A DNA stretch of 64,000 nt from Diaminobutyricimonas sp. LJ205 (lineage in GTDB: Bacteria > Actinomycetota > Actinomycetes > Actinomycetales > Microbacteriaceae): the NCBI RefSeq assembly GCF_009755725.1, contig NZ_CP046619.1, positions 310,001-374,000 of the forward strand. Direction: 5' to 3'. A program made the position numbers and the translations under genes. Positions 16,291 through 25,060 of this stretch are shown here, one piece after another. A model generated the notes under the pieces. The model did not search any database. It was given only the letters and a program-made list of their open reading frames with translations, and had not been told where the DNA came from. The first letter of the stretch is position 1. Every line of letters begins with the position of its first letter.

Positions 16291-17748
16291 ATGTCCCTGC
16301 TCGCCACCACAAATTGGCACGGCAAGATCTTCGTCGATGGATGGACCGCGGGCCAAGGCGGTACCGCGCCGGTCATAGAGCCCGCCACCGGGCGCGACCT
16401 CGGCAGCGTCGGAGTTGCCAGCGCCGCTGATGCGCGGCGCGCCGCAACCTCGGCGGCCCGCGTGCAGACCGAATGGGCACTGCGCACGCCCGAAGAACGT
16501 GCCGCCGTACTCCGCCGCGCCGGCCAGTTGTTTGAGGACCACGCGGAGGAGATCCAGGGGTGGATCATCCGCGAGTCCGGGGCCATTCTGCCCAAGGCGC
16601 AACTCGAAACGCATATCGCCGCCAACGAGTGCTACGAGGCCTCCGCGCTGCCCACCCACGTGCAGGGTGATGTGCTCGCCTCAAGCGGCGACCACTGGTC
16701 GTTCGCGCGGCGGCGGCCAGCAGGCGTCGTCAGTGTCATCGCGCCGTTCAACTTCCCGCTGATCCTGTCGATTCGTTCGGTCGCGCCTGCGCTCGCGCTC
16801 GGAAACACGGTGCTGCTCAAGCCGGATCCGCGCACCTCTGTCTCCGGCGGCGTCGTGCTCATGCGCGTGTTCGAAGAGGCAGGGCTGCCGACCGGAGCGC
16901 TGCAGTTGCTGCCGGGCGGCGCGGATGTCGGAGCCGCAGTCGTCGAGGCGCCCGAGGTGCGGGTGATCTCGTTCACTGGCTCGACCCCGGCCGGACGCAT
17001 CGTCGGCGAGACGGCCGCGCGGCACCTGAAGCGCGCGCACCTGGAACTGGGCGGCAACAACGCCATGATCGTGCTGCCCGGCGCCGACCTCGACAAGGCG
17101 GTGTCGGCCGGAGCATTTGGGTCGTTCATGCATCAGGGGCAGATTTGTATGAGCACCGGGCGCCACCTGGTGCACGAGAGCATCGCAGCGGAATACGTCG
17201 CCAAGCTCGCGGCGAAGGCCGACAACCTGCCGGTCGGCGACCCCGCCACCGAGCAGGTCGCGCTGGGGCCGATCATCGACGCGAAGCAGCTCGCGCGTGT
17301 GGGCGAGATCATTCGCGACTCAGTGGCCGCCGGCGGTCGCGTGGCGGCGGGCGGAGCGGCGGATGGGCCGTTCTTCCGGCCGACCGTCCTCACCGATCTG
17401 ACGCCCTCGAACCGGGCGTGGGCTGACGAGATCTTCGGCCCGGTCGCCCCGGTCATCGCATTCTCGACCATCGATGAAGCCGTCGACCTGGTGAACGCCA
17501 GCCCGTTCGGCTTGTCGGTGAGCATCCTCGGGGAAGTGGGGGAGGCGATGAAGGTCGCCGACCGTGTCCGCTCGGGCAAGATCCACATCAACGAGCAGAC
17601 CGTCATGGACGAAGCGAACGCCCCCTTCGGCGGCGTGGGCGATTCGGGCACCGGATCCCGATTCGGCGGAGCCGCCGCGAACATCGAGGCGTTCACCGAG
17701 AACCAGTGGCTCACCATGCGACCGGACATCGCGCCGTACCCGTTCTAG
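16291..17748 (+). CDS. NAD(P)-dependent aldehyde dehydrogenase (benzaldehyde/vanillin dehydrogenase-like)
   Basis: A 485-residue aldehyde dehydrogenase that oxidises an aldehyde to the acid. Seen: cofactor motifs SVIAPFNFPLIL and FTGSTPAGR, the active-site Glu in LELGGNNAMIV, catalytic Cys 286 in GQICMSTG, and the late EIFGPVAPV. The overall pattern is closest to the aromatic aldehyde (benzaldehyde, vanillin) branch. ATG 16291 has GAAGGAG in front; an open frame that extends upstream lies within the permease gene. Being last in the transporter operon it should process the imported compound or its first product. A terminator hairpin follows. Confidence 0.94.
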   Translation: MSLLATTNWHGKIFVDGWTAGQGGTAPVIEPATGRDLGSVGVASAADARRAATSAARVQTEWALRTPEERAAVLRRAGQLFEDHAEEIQGWIIRESGAILPKAQLETHIAANECYEASALPTHVQGDVLASSGDHWSFARRRPAGVVSVIAPFNFPLILSIRSVAPALALGNTVLLKPDPRTSVSGGVVLMRVFEEAGLPTGALQLLPGGADVGAAVVEAPEVRVISFTGSTPAGRIVGETAARHLKRAHLELGGNNAMIVLPGADLDKAVSAGAFGSFMHQGQICMSTGRHLVHESIAAEYVAKLAAKADNLPVGDPATEQVALGPIIDAKQLARVGEIIRDSVAAGGRVAAGGAADGPFFRPTVLTDLTPSNRAWADEIFGPVAPVIAFSTIDEAVDLVNASPFGLSVSILGEVGEAMKVADRVRSGKIHINEQTVMDEANAPFGGVGDSGTGSRFGGAAANIEAFTENQWLTMRPDIAPYPF

Positions 17749-17758
17749 TCGTGACTGT

Positions 17759-17786
17759 CGGGCTGCGTCTGGGAAGACGCAGCCCG
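17759..17786 (+). terminator. Terminator after the transporter-aldehyde dehydrogenase operon
   Basis: CGGGCTGCGTCT (17759-17770) pairs with AGACGCAGCCCG (17775-17786) around a four-base loop, 11 bases after the stop. No long T-run follows. Confidence 0.75.
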
Positions 17787-17830
17787 GCTTACTCGATCCC
17801 GGTCGTGCGGTTTCTGGGCGCGCTCGGGGG

Positions 17831-17858
17831 TTGACGCCGCGTCCATCGCAATAAGACT
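17831..17858 (+). promoter_or_regulatory. Promoter of the iron-containing redox enzyme gene
   Basis: TTGACG (17831-17836), 16 bases, AAGACT (17853-17858). The hexamer ends six bases before the ATG, so the transcript is probably leaderless. Confidence 0.55.
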
Positions 17859-17864
17859 GTCTGC

Positions 17865-18935
17865 ATGGGACTTCCCGCTACACCCATGCAGCGCGTGCTC
17901 TTCCGCGGCCGCGGCCCGGTCAGCGAGTTGCTGATCGATGCCCTGCCGCGACCGCGCGCCGAGATCGACGCGGCGCTTGCTGGGTTGACCGCGCTCACCG
18001 AGCAGGCGGTGGATGCGACATCCGACATTCTTCGCGACGACGACCTGCAGCTGGCGTTGCTGATTCTGTACGGGCTGCACTACGGGTCGCTGGTCGAAAC
18101 CGACGGGGCCTGGGAGTGGCATCCGGCCACACTGTCCGCCCGGCTGACGATCGAGGAGGCATTCGAGAGGGAGCTGCGCCGGACCGTGCCCATGCCCGAC
18201 CTGCCGCAGCCGAACCGCGAGGCGGTCGCGGCCGCCCTGTTCGAACTCACCGGCCGCGACACCGGGCCGAGCCTGTCGCGCTACGTCGCTCGCGAGGCCA
18301 CCGGTGAGCAGCTGATTGAGCTGGTCGTGCAGAAGTCGGTGTACACGCTGAAGGAGGCGGACGCGCAGACCTGGACGATTCCGCGGCTGCGCGGTCGGGC
18401 CAAGGCCGGGCTGGTCGAGATCCAGGCCGACGAGTACGGGGAGGGGCGGCCGGAGCGCATGCATTCGGCGATCTACGCGGGCACGATGCGTGGCGTCGGG
18501 CTCGACGACCGGTACGGCGCCTACCTCGACAGCGTGTCGGCGATCACCTTGGCGTCATTCAACATGATGACCATGTTCGGCCTGAACCGGCGCATGCGTG
18601 GTGCCTCGGTCGGGCACTTCGCCGCGTTCGAGATGACTTCGTCGGTGCCGAACCGGTTCTATGGCAACGGCTTCCGCCGACACGGGTACGGCCAGGAGGT
18701 CACCTGGTACTTCGACGAACACGTCGAGGCCGACGCGGTGCACGAACAGCTGGCGGGACGGGATGTCGCCGGCTCACTGGCCGAAGACGAACCCGACCTG
18801 CTCGCCGACATCTTCTTCGGAGCGGCCGCCTGCCTCACCGTGGACGGCTGGGTGGGAGAGCACATCCTGAACAGTTGGACCGACGGTCGGTCATCACTGC
18901 GGATGCCGCTGGCTGAGGCTACTTCGGAGGCTTGA
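17865..18935 (+). CDS. Iron-containing redox enzyme family protein (heme-oxygenase-like fold)
   Basis: A 356-residue protein that matches the actinobacterial iron-containing redox enzyme family (Haem_oxygenas_2). Seen: candidate metal ligands in the second half, notably EIQADEYGEG and YFDEHVEADAVHE, in a helix-rich protein without signal or membrane segments. Proteins of this fold use a di-iron centre to oxidise small molecules; the substrate here is unknown. The next gene, one base downstream, encodes a CDGSH iron-sulfur protein, which could supply electrons. A probable leaderless promoter drives both. No biosynthetic cluster surrounds the pair. Confidence 0.82.
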   Translation: MGLPATPMQRVLFRGRGPVSELLIDALPRPRAEIDAALAGLTALTEQAVDATSDILRDDDLQLALLILYGLHYGSLVETDGAWEWHPATLSARLTIEEAFERELRRTVPMPDLPQPNREAVAAALFELTGRDTGPSLSRYVAREATGEQLIELVVQKSVYTLKEADAQTWTIPRLRGRAKAGLVEIQADEYGEGRPERMHSAIYAGTMRGVGLDDRYGAYLDSVSAITLASFNMMTMFGLNRRMRGASVGHFAAFEMTSSVPNRFYGNGFRRHGYGQEVTWYFDEHVEADAVHEQLAGRDVAGSLAEDEPDLLADIFFGAAACLTVDGWVGEHILNSWTDGRSSLRMPLAEATSEA

Positions 18936-18936
18936 C

Positions 18937-19158
18937 ATGAGCATCCCCGCCGTCACCCCGAGTATCATCGCCTGCCCGGATGGGCCGTTGATCGTGCGTG
19001 GGGACATCGACATCCTCTCCTCCGCAGGGGAGCCGATCGAGCCGAACCGGCGCACGTTCGCCCTCTGCCGATGCGGGGTGTCGACGATCAAGCCATTCTG
19101 TGACGGCAGTCACAAGTTGATCGGCTTCAAGACCGACGAGCCGGCGCCGGAGGGGTAG
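18937..19158 (+). CDS. CDGSH-type [2Fe-2S] protein
   Basis: A 73-residue protein with the exact CDGSH consensus: CRCGVSTIKPFCDGSH, giving three Cys and one His ligand for a redox-active 2Fe-2S cluster. Single-domain bacterial members are cytoplasmic electron carriers or sensors. The ATG follows the stop of the iron-containing redox enzyme by one base and has GGAGG upstream, so the two are an operon and are likely to work together. Confidence 0.92.
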   Translation: MSIPAVTPSIIACPDGPLIVRGDIDILSSAGEPIEPNRRTFALCRCGVSTIKPFCDGSHKLIGFKTDEPAPEG

Positions 19159-19212
19159 CCGCGCTTCGAGCGCGTCGTGCTTAGTGCCGGCGTGCTTGAG
19201 AGCGCGCCGTGC

Positions 19213-19899
19213 TTAGGCCCGGACCCGCCTGGTCGTCGGATATCGCGGTGGGGTGTCGCCGTACGGGGCCTGCTCACTCGGTGTTGACCCGCTGACCAGT
19301 TCGAACTGGCGGCGCACACCGGCGCCGGTGACCAGGAGGTGGGCGACGACGGCGGCGACATCCGCGCGTGGAATGGTGCCGCGCTCGACCGTGTCACCGA
19401 CCGTGATCAGCCCGGTCGGCGGCTCATTGGTCAGGCCGCCGGGGCGAACGATCGTCCAGTCGAGGCTGCGCGGACGGATCGCGGCGTCCGCCTCGCTCTT
19501 CGCTCGCGAGTACGCCTGCATCACCTCGTCAGCGTTCGGGTCGACCCGGTCGGTGGCGATCGCCGAAATCTGGACCAGGCGACGGATGCCGGCGGCCTCC
19601 GCCGCGTCGGCGAGCAGGATCGCGGCATCCCGGTCGACGGTGGTCTTGCGTGCCGCTCCGCTGCCCGGGCCTGCGCCCGCGGCGAATACGACGGCGTCGG
19701 CGCCCTGCAGCTTCGCGGCGAGCGTTGCCACATCGGTGTGCTCGAGATCCAGCACCAGCGGCTCGGATCCGACCTGTTCCAAATCGGCGCTCTGATCGGG
19801 ATTCCTGATGATGCCGACCGGTTGGTGACCGGCATTCGTCAGCAATTGCGACAGCAGCAGGGCGATCTTTCCGTGGCCTCCGGCGATGACGATGCGCAT
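19213..19899 (-). CDS. NAD(P)-binding oxidoreductase (SDR a5-like, YhfK/YwnB type)
   Basis: A 228-residue atypical short-chain dehydrogenase. Seen: N-terminal dinucleotide loop VIAGGHGKIALLL, acidic/basic end of strand 2 (IIRNPDQ), DAVVFAAGAGPGS, and ISAIATDRVD; it lacks the YxxxK pair of classical dehydrogenases, as usual for this group. Function may be NAD(P)H sensing or reduction of small carbonyls. TAACGT at 19906-19911 (minus strand) ends six bases before the ATG, so the mRNA is probably leaderless, and it diverges from the SRP RNA promoter. Confidence 0.85.
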   Translation of the reverse strand: MRIVIAGGHGKIALLLSQLLTNAGHQPVGIIRNPDQSADLEQVGSEPLVLDLEHTDVATLAAKLQGADAVVFAAGAGPGSGAARKTTVDRDAAILLADAAEAAGIRRLVQISAIATDRVDPNADEVMQAYSRAKSEADAAIRPRSLDWTIVRPGGLTNEPPTGLITVGDTVERGTIPRADVAAVVAHLLVTGAGVRRQFELVSGSTPSEQAPYGDTPPRYPTTRRVRA

Positions 19900-19917
19900 T
19901 ACTCGACGTTAGCCGGG

Positions 19918-19923
19918 TAAACT
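19918..19923 (+). promoter_or_regulatory. -10 element of the SRP RNA gene
   Basis: TAAACT ends seven bases before the predicted 5-prime end of the RNA. The -35 is not clear. Confidence 0.4.
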
Positions 19924-19930
19924 GTTTGAC

Positions 19931-20024
19931 GGCTCCTCGCGTGGCGCCATCCAGGCCAACTCCCCCAGGACGGAAACGTAGCAAGGGTAACCGGGCTCTG
20001 GCGGGTGCGCGAGGAGTCCTTTTT
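19931..20024 (+). ncRNA. ffs: Signal recognition particle RNA, small bacterial type
   Basis: A 4.5S-like SRP RNA of about 90 nt. Seen: the SRP-specific apical part with CCCCCAGGACGGAAACGTAG and GCAAGGGTAA, which forms helix 8 with a GGAA tetraloop and the symmetric internal loop bound by Ffh. The ends GGCTCCTCGCG and CGCGAGGAGTCC form the basal helix, which with the following T-run (20020-20024) also serves as the terminator. The gene is near dnaX, as usual in actinobacteria, though separated from it here by a DUF559-like gene on the other strand. Confidence 0.95.
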
Positions 20025-20160
20025 GTGTGCGGGGGACTCCTGATCGCGATCCGCCGCGTTCCGCAGGAGTTGTGAAGCGAAACGCCGGCACAGAGGACTA
20101 ACTACCCGGCGTGTCTGTAGGTAAGTCCTGCGCACCGCGGGAGTGCGCGCGACGCGGGCG

Positions 20161-21027
20161 TCAGATCCGGTGCCCGCGGGCCCGGCGACCGTCCGCCACC
20201 ATCCGCTCGATGGCTGCGAGCACCAGGTCCCAGTCGCGCGTTACATGCGCCGGCCGAAGCCGAAGTGTCGTGCGTCCCAGGGCTGCGGCGTGCAGATCTC
20301 GGTCGCGGTCGAGGGCGAACTGGTCCTCGGTGTCATGGAAATACTTGCCGTCGACCTCCAGGCCGACGATGTCTTCGACGAGCAGGTCCTGGTGGCCGAG
20401 GCCCGGCACATAAGCCTGCGACTGCACACGAAAGCCGCGCTTGAGCAGCCGGAACCGCACGATCGACTCGTACCCGGAGCCGCTCCCGAAATTCAGTTCC
20501 GGCAGATCCTCGATGAGCCTCTTTGGCGTCTCGGCCGCGAAGTGAGCCACCTCTGCGGAGCCGACCACGCCACAATGCACCGCTGATTCAAGTGCCGCCA
20601 GCGCGTTCTCGAGATCCAGGCAGTGCAGCGCTTGCCACAGCGCCTGCTGCGGAGTCGCCAACCAGCGGCTGGCCATCCCAAATCGAGGGTCGTGCCAGTG
20701 CACACGCGGTAGTCGGCCCCGAGGATCGATAGTGAGCGGGATTCGGCCATGCGTTGTCGCGACTTGCAGATGAAGTCGGATGTCGAAGCCCGACCACACA
20801 CCCAGCCGACTCAGCGCCGAGACGCAGGTGAGCGCGCCGCCGACCTGCGCGGCGAAGGCCAGGTCAGCGTCGACGTGCCGGCAGGCATACGTTCCTCGGC
20901 GCGGACGCCACAGTTCCCCATGGGCGACCGCATAAGTGAGCCGCTCCCGTGAGAAGCCAGCGCGGGCGAGATCTCGTGCAGCGGCCAGATGGCCGAGAGA
21001 GCAGACGACCGCGGACAAGTCGCGCAT
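20161..21027 (-). CDS. AbiEi-like / DUF559-type endonuclease-fold protein (paralogue 1)
   Basis: A 288-residue protein of a kind common in Microbacteriaceae. The N-terminal 60 residues resemble the winged-helix AbiEi antitoxin domain (LARAGFSRERLTYAV, then RRGTYA). The C-terminal part has a PD-(D/E)XK nuclease core like Vsr/DUF559: Glu 187 in GYESIV, Asp 214 in GHQDLLV, and E-x-D-G-K at 224-228. Function is not known; relatives are annotated as nuclease or type IV antitoxin-like proteins, but no partner toxin is adjacent. It lies between the SRP RNA gene and dnaX. A paralogue is at 28389-29273. Confidence 0.72.
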   Translation of the reverse strand: MRDLSAVVCSLGHLAAARDLARAGFSRERLTYAVAHGELWRPRRGTYACRHVDADLAFAAQVGGALTCVSALSRLGVWSGFDIRLHLQVATTHGRIPLTIDPRGRLPRVHWHDPRFGMASRWLATPQQALWQALHCLDLENALAALESAVHCGVVGSAEVAHFAAETPKRLIEDLPELNFGSGSGYESIVRFRLLKRGFRVQSQAYVPGLGHQDLLVEDIVGLEVDGKYFHDTEDQFALDRDRDLHAAALGRTTLRLRPAHVTRDWDLVLAAIERMVADGRRARGHRI

Positions 21028-21383
21028 GGGACTAGAGGATGGTGCTCGGACGTAAGTCGCCGAAGGGGAATAACGGAGTGCACGGATGGCTCGCCGTCTG
21101 AGTGACCTGTGGAGGAGGCATCCGGTGTGCTTCCCTGTCAGTCGTCCGCATTAGCTTCCCCGCGTCGATTCTCAGTTCAAGCCCGGTGATACTGACGGCG
21201 TTGAGCAGGACTTTCTCGGGACGCGCCGCGCGTCGACGCAATCACGTCGGCGTGTTGGCCGAAAACTCCTGCGGAAAGCACCTCGAGGCCAGTCGCCCGC
21301 GAGGTCTTTCGGCGGCCGATGCACCGCACGGACGGCTGTGGATGGCGGCATCCGGTGTCGGATGCGCCGACTACGCTGTAGGC
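21028..21383. other. 356-base gap upstream of dnaX
   Basis: Between divergent genes. TACGCT at 21372-21377 ends six bases before the dnaX GTG and is the probable -10 of a leaderless dnaX mRNA. An open frame extends dnaX upstream to 21102, but its content is unlike DnaX and lacks a ribosome site. I see no RNA gene or repeat. Confidence 0.5.
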
Positions 21384-23498
21384 GTGGTCACCGCCCTCTA
21401 CCGTCGCTATCGCCCCGAGTCGTTCGCCGAACTCATCGGGCAGTCGCAGGTGACCGATCCGCTGCGCACCGCACTGCGCACCGACCGGGTCAACCATGCC
21501 TACTTGTTCAGCGGGCCGCGCGGCTGTGGCAAGACCACCTCCGCGCGCATTCTCGCTCGCTGCCTGAACTGTGCCGAGGGACCGACCGACACCCCCTGCG
21601 GCGTCTGCCCCAGCTGTGTCGAGCTCGGTCGCGACGGCGGCGGTTCGCTGGATGTCGTCGAGATCGACGCTGCCAGCCACAACGGTGTCGATGACGCCCG
21701 CGACCTGCGGGAGCGCGCCGTGTTCGCGCCCGCCCGCGACCGGTTCAAGATCTTCATCCTCGACGAGGCGCACATGGTGACGCCGCAGGGCTTCAACGCG
21801 CTGCTGAAGATCGTCGAAGAGCCGCCGGAGCACGTCAAGTTCATCTTCGCGACCACCGAGCCCGAGAAGGTCATCGGCACGATCCGGTCGCGCACGCACC
21901 ACTACCCGTTCCGGCTGGTGCCGCCCGCGCAGATGCTCGAGTACGTGCAGCAGCTCTGCGACAGCGAGGGCGTCACGGTTGCTGCCGGGGTGCTGCCGCT
22001 GGTGGTCCGCGCCGGAGGCGGATCGGTGCGCGACACCCTGTCGCTGCTGGACCAGCTGATCGCCGGGTCGGAGAACAACTCGGTCGAGTACGAGCGCGCC
22101 GTCGCGCTGCTCGGCTACACCCACGGCGCGCTGCTCGACGAGGTCGTTGACGCGATCGGCGCCCGCGATGCCGGGGCGGTCTTCTCCTCGATCGACCGTG
22201 TCGTGCAGACCGGGCAGGACCCGCGCCGCTTCGTCGAGGATCTGCTTGAGCGGCTCCGCGACCTGATCGTCGTGGCGGCCACCCGCGAGAACGCCGCATC
22301 CGTGCTGCGCGGCATCCCGCAGGACGAACTCGACAACATGACCCAGCAGGCGCAGAAGTTCGGCACCGCCGAGCTCTCCCGCGCGGCCGACATCGTCAAC
22401 ACCGCGCTGACCGAGATGACGGGGGCGACCAGCCCGCGCCTGCACCTCGAACTGATGGCGGCACGCCTGCTGATCCCCGCCTCCGACGACACCGAGCGCG
22501 GCGCGCTCGCCCGTGTCGAGCGCCTGGAACGCCGGGTCGGAATGGCGACGGATGCCGCATCCTCCGCCCCGCCGAGGGCCGAGCCCGCCGCGCCGGAGCC
22601 TGCTGCGGCCGCGCGTCGCGAGCCCGCTCCCGCTGCCCGGCGCGAGGCGACCCCGTCCCCCGCAGCCCGGCCGGCGACGCCTGTCCCGGGGTCTGACGGC
22701 ACAGCCGCGCCCGCCTCGAAGCCAGCCGCCTCTACCGCCGAGCCCGCGTCCACCCCGCCTGTCTCTGCCGCCGAGCCCGCCCCGCGCGTCGAGGCGGAGG
22801 CCCCGGCTGCACCGACCGCAGTCGGGCCGTTGACGTTGCAGCAGGTGCGGGACGCCTGGCCCGAGATTCTTGATAGCGTGCAGAAGGCCAGGCGGAGCGC
22901 CTGGACGGTCGTGTTCACCTCGCAGGCCCGCGACCTCAAGGGCGACGTGCTCACGGTCACCTTCCCCAGCCAGGTTGACGTCGAGAGCTTCAAGGTGCAG
23001 GGCCTCGACAGTGTCAGCGAGTACCTGCGCAAGGCGATCCTCGACGTTCTCGGCGTCCGCGTGAAATTCATCGCCAAGGTCGAGAGCGCCGGCGGCGGGC
23101 ACGCGAGCCCTGCTGCTCCGACCGCAGCTGCTCCGACCGCGGCGGCCCCGACCAGTGTGCCCAGCGCGGAGGCTCCGCACGACCCGTACCCGGCTTCGGA
23201 GCCGGCTGTCCCGGCTGAGCCGGCGGCCGGCGGCTGGGAGGTCGCACAGATCCCTGGTGCGAAGCCACTAGCCGAGGCCGTGGTGCCGCAGGCTACGTCG
23301 TCCGCTTCAGCCTCAGTCGCCGCGCCATCCGGTTCGACTGCGCAAATTTCCCGATCGGCTCCGGGTGCGCCATCCGTCCCGTCCGCACCCGCGCCGAACG
23401 GCCGGCAGCGGTACGGCGAGTCAGTGGTGCGCGAGATCCTCGGCGCGAACTTCATCGAGGAACAGGCGATTGTGCCGCAGTCAAGGAGCGAGTTCTAG
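21384..23498 (+). CDS. dnaX: DNA polymerase III subunits gamma and tau
   Basis: The clamp-loader ATPase, 704 residues. Seen: YRRYRPESFAELIGQ at the N-terminus, Walker A GPRGCGKTTSARI, a four-Cys zinc module between CLNC and CPSC, Walker B ILDEAHMV, sensor motif SRTHHYPF; then helical domain III to about residue 365. After that come long Ala/Pro linkers (about 390-470 and 570-680) around a folded tau-type C-terminal domain. GTG 21384 was chosen because family proteins begin MVTALYRRYRP and a -10 lies six bases upstream. I did not see a slippery A/T-rich run that would make a short gamma form. recR starts directly after the stop. Confidence 0.96.
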   Translation: MVTALYRRYRPESFAELIGQSQVTDPLRTALRTDRVNHAYLFSGPRGCGKTTSARILARCLNCAEGPTDTPCGVCPSCVELGRDGGGSLDVVEIDAASHNGVDDARDLRERAVFAPARDRFKIFILDEAHMVTPQGFNALLKIVEEPPEHVKFIFATTEPEKVIGTIRSRTHHYPFRLVPPAQMLEYVQQLCDSEGVTVAAGVLPLVVRAGGGSVRDTLSLLDQLIAGSENNSVEYERAVALLGYTHGALLDEVVDAIGARDAGAVFSSIDRVVQTGQDPRRFVEDLLERLRDLIVVAATRENAASVLRGIPQDELDNMTQQAQKFGTAELSRAADIVNTALTEMTGATSPRLHLELMAARLLIPASDDTERGALARVERLERRVGMATDAASSAPPRAEPAAPEPAAAARREPAPAARREATPSPAARPATPVPGSDGTAAPASKPAASTAEPASTPPVSAAEPAPRVEAEAPAAPTAVGPLTLQQVRDAWPEILDSVQKARRSAWTVVFTSQARDLKGDVLTVTFPSQVDVESFKVQGLDSVSEYLRKAILDVLGVRVKFIAKVESAGGGHASPAAPTAAAPTAAAPTSVPSAEAPHDPYPASEPAVPAEPAAGGWEVAQIPGAKPLAEAVVPQATSSASASVAAPSGSTAQISRSAPGAPSVPSAPAPNGRQRYGESVVREILGANFIEEQAIVPQSRSEF

Positions 23499-24098
23499 TT
23501 GTACGAAGGCATCGTCCAGGAGCTGATCGACGAACTCGGCCGGCTACCCGGCATCGGACCGAAGTCGGCGCAGCGGATTGCGTTCCATATCCTGCAGACT
23601 GAGAGCGTCGACGTGACGCGGCTCGCTCAGGTGCTGCTCGAGGTCAAAGAGAAGGTGCGTTTCTGCGCGATCTGCGGCAACGTCTCCGAGCACGAGACGT
23701 GCTCGATCTGCCGTGACCCGCGCCGTCAGCCGCAAACCATTTGTGTCGTCGAAGAAGCCAAGGACGTGGTCGCGATCGAGCGCACCCGTGAGTTCCGCGG
23801 GCTGTACCACGTGCTCGGCGGAGCGATCAGCCCGATCGATGGCATCGGCCCCGACGACCTGCGCATCCGGCAGTTGCTGCAACGCCTCGCCGACGGCACG
23901 GTCACCGAGGTGATCATCGCCACCGACCCGAACCTCGAGGGCGAGGCGACGGCGACGTACCTGACGCGGATGCTGCAGCAGCCGGGTCTGCGGGTCACCC
24001 GCCTTGCCTCCGGGCTGCCCGTCGGCGGCGACCTGGAGTATGCCGACGAGGTCACCCTCGGCCGGGCCTTCGAGGGCCGCCGACTCGTCGAGAACTAG
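23499..24098 (+). CDS. recR: Recombination protein RecR
   Basis: A 199-residue recombination mediator that acts with RecF/RecO at gapped DNA. Seen: N-terminal helix-hairpin-helix [19 protein letters not shown]4 zinc finger [16 protein letters not shown], Toprim domain starting [14 protein letters not shown], and the C-terminal [17 protein letters not shown]. The start codon is TTG at 23499, immediately after the dnaX stop with no spacer, so it depends on coupling. Ends before a bidirectional terminator. Confidence 0.97.
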   Translation: MYEGIVQELIDELGRLPGIGPKSAQRIAFHILQTESVDVTRLAQVLLEVKEKVRFCAICGNVSEHETCSICRDPRRQPQTICVVEEAKDVVAIERTREFRGLYHVLGGAISPIDGIGPDDLRIRQLLQRLADGTVTEVIIATDPNLEGEATATYLTRMLQQPGLRVTRLASGLPVGGDLEYADEVTLGRAFEGRRLVEN

Positions 24099-24125
24099 CC
24101 GACTCGACGAGAAAGAGGCAAAGAA

Positions 24126-24153
24126 AGACCGGCGGGGCACAGCCCGCCGGTCT
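24126..24153. terminator. Bidirectional terminator between recR and the PRC-barrel gene
   Basis: AGACCGGCGGG (24126-24136) pairs with CCCGCCGGTCT (24143-24153). On the minus strand it is followed by a T-rich run (TTTCTTTGCCTCTTTC), making a good intrinsic terminator for the gene ending at 24178. Confidence 0.85.
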
Positions 24154-24177
24154 TCTGGTCAGTGCACGGCTTCCGGA

Positions 24178-24975
24178 CTAGCGGCGCCCGCGCCCTGTCT
24201 CCGTGTCATCCACGTCGGTGTCGATCTTCTCCTTGCGCACCTGTTCGTTCACCGTTTCCTCTTCGGTCACGGTGTCCGTCTCAAGGCGCACTCGCTCCAC
24301 CGGCACGGTCTTCTTCTCGACCACCGGTGTCTCAGCGTGCAGCGTCACGTCGTGCTCTGCCTCGCTGATGTCCTGACCGCGGAGCGCCTCGTCGACGTTC
24401 TCGTCGGTGATGGGCTCGCGCACCACGCGGACTTCTTCGTGGCTGACGGGAACCGTGGTCTGCACGTTCTCAGTAACGACGAACTTCCGCAGGTGGGCGT
24501 GGCCCGTGGCGTGACGTTCCTTGCCTACGCGGAGCTGCTCCTCTGAGCGGGTCATCGCGTCGTCCGTCGACCGTCCCTCGCGGTAATCCGTTCCCTCGCG
24601 GTAGTCGGTTCCGCTGGTGCCCGTGTAATCGCGGGTATCAGTGTCCGCGTAGTCCGCTTCGGACACGTGGTAGTACTCGTAAAGCCGGTCTTCCTCGGCT
24701 TCGTCGAGATGGCGGTCTGCATCGATTCGGGGAGCATCCTTGACTGTCGCCTTGTCGAACGTCACCTTCAGGCGCTCGCCCTCCAAGATGGCGTCACGCA
24801 ACGGAACGAACGATTCGGACGTGCCCCACAGGCCGGTCATCACGGTCACCCACTCGGGCTTTCCGGTCTTGTCGTCCAAATAGACCTGGCCGACCTTTCC
24901 GATCTTGCTGCCACTCGGGTCGATTACCTCGACCTTTTGTTCCATCAACCGTTGAACTTCTTCTGTGCGGATCAT
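24178..24975 (-). CDS. PRC-barrel and DUF2382 domain stress protein
   Basis: A 265-residue cytoplasmic protein. Residues about 1-85 form a PRC-barrel (EVIDPSGSKIGKVGQVYLDDKTG) and about 150-265 a DUF2382/YsnF-type region rich in charged residues (LRKFVVTENVQTTVPVSHEEV, then alternating VEKKTVPVERVRLE). The linker holds a short direct repeat, GTDYREGTDYREG. Such proteins are linked with general stress responses in actinobacteria and Deinococcus; molecular role unknown. ATG 24973-24975 gives the standard MIRTEEVQ-type start with AGAGGG upstream. Confidence 0.88.
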   Translation of the reverse strand: MIRTEEVQRLMEQKVEVIDPSGSKIGKVGQVYLDDKTGKPEWVTVMTGLWGTSESFVPLRDAILEGERLKVTFDKATVKDAPRIDADRHLDEAEEDRLYEYYHVSEADYADTDTRDYTGTSGTDYREGTDYREGRSTDDAMTRSEEQLRVGKERHATGHAHLRKFVVTENVQTTVPVSHEEVRVVREPITDENVDEALRGQDISEAEHDVTLHAETPVVEKKTVPVERVRLETDTVTEEETVNEQVRKEKIDTDVDDTETGRGRR

Positions 24976-25060
24976 CGTGCCCTCTAACTTCGTTTCGGGT
25001 GTTGGGCATCCATTAAGAGCACGCGGTTCTCGGTATGGGAACACCTACCCGGCCAACTGC

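Noticed and set aside
21102-21383. N-terminal extension of dnaX by 94 codons
   Set aside because: DnaX proteins begin at MVTALYRRYRP; the extension has no family similarity and the likely -10 lies six bases before GTG 21384.
21384-23498. Programmed frameshift producing a short gamma subunit from dnaX
   Set aside because: I saw no slippery run of A or T with a following hairpin in the gene.
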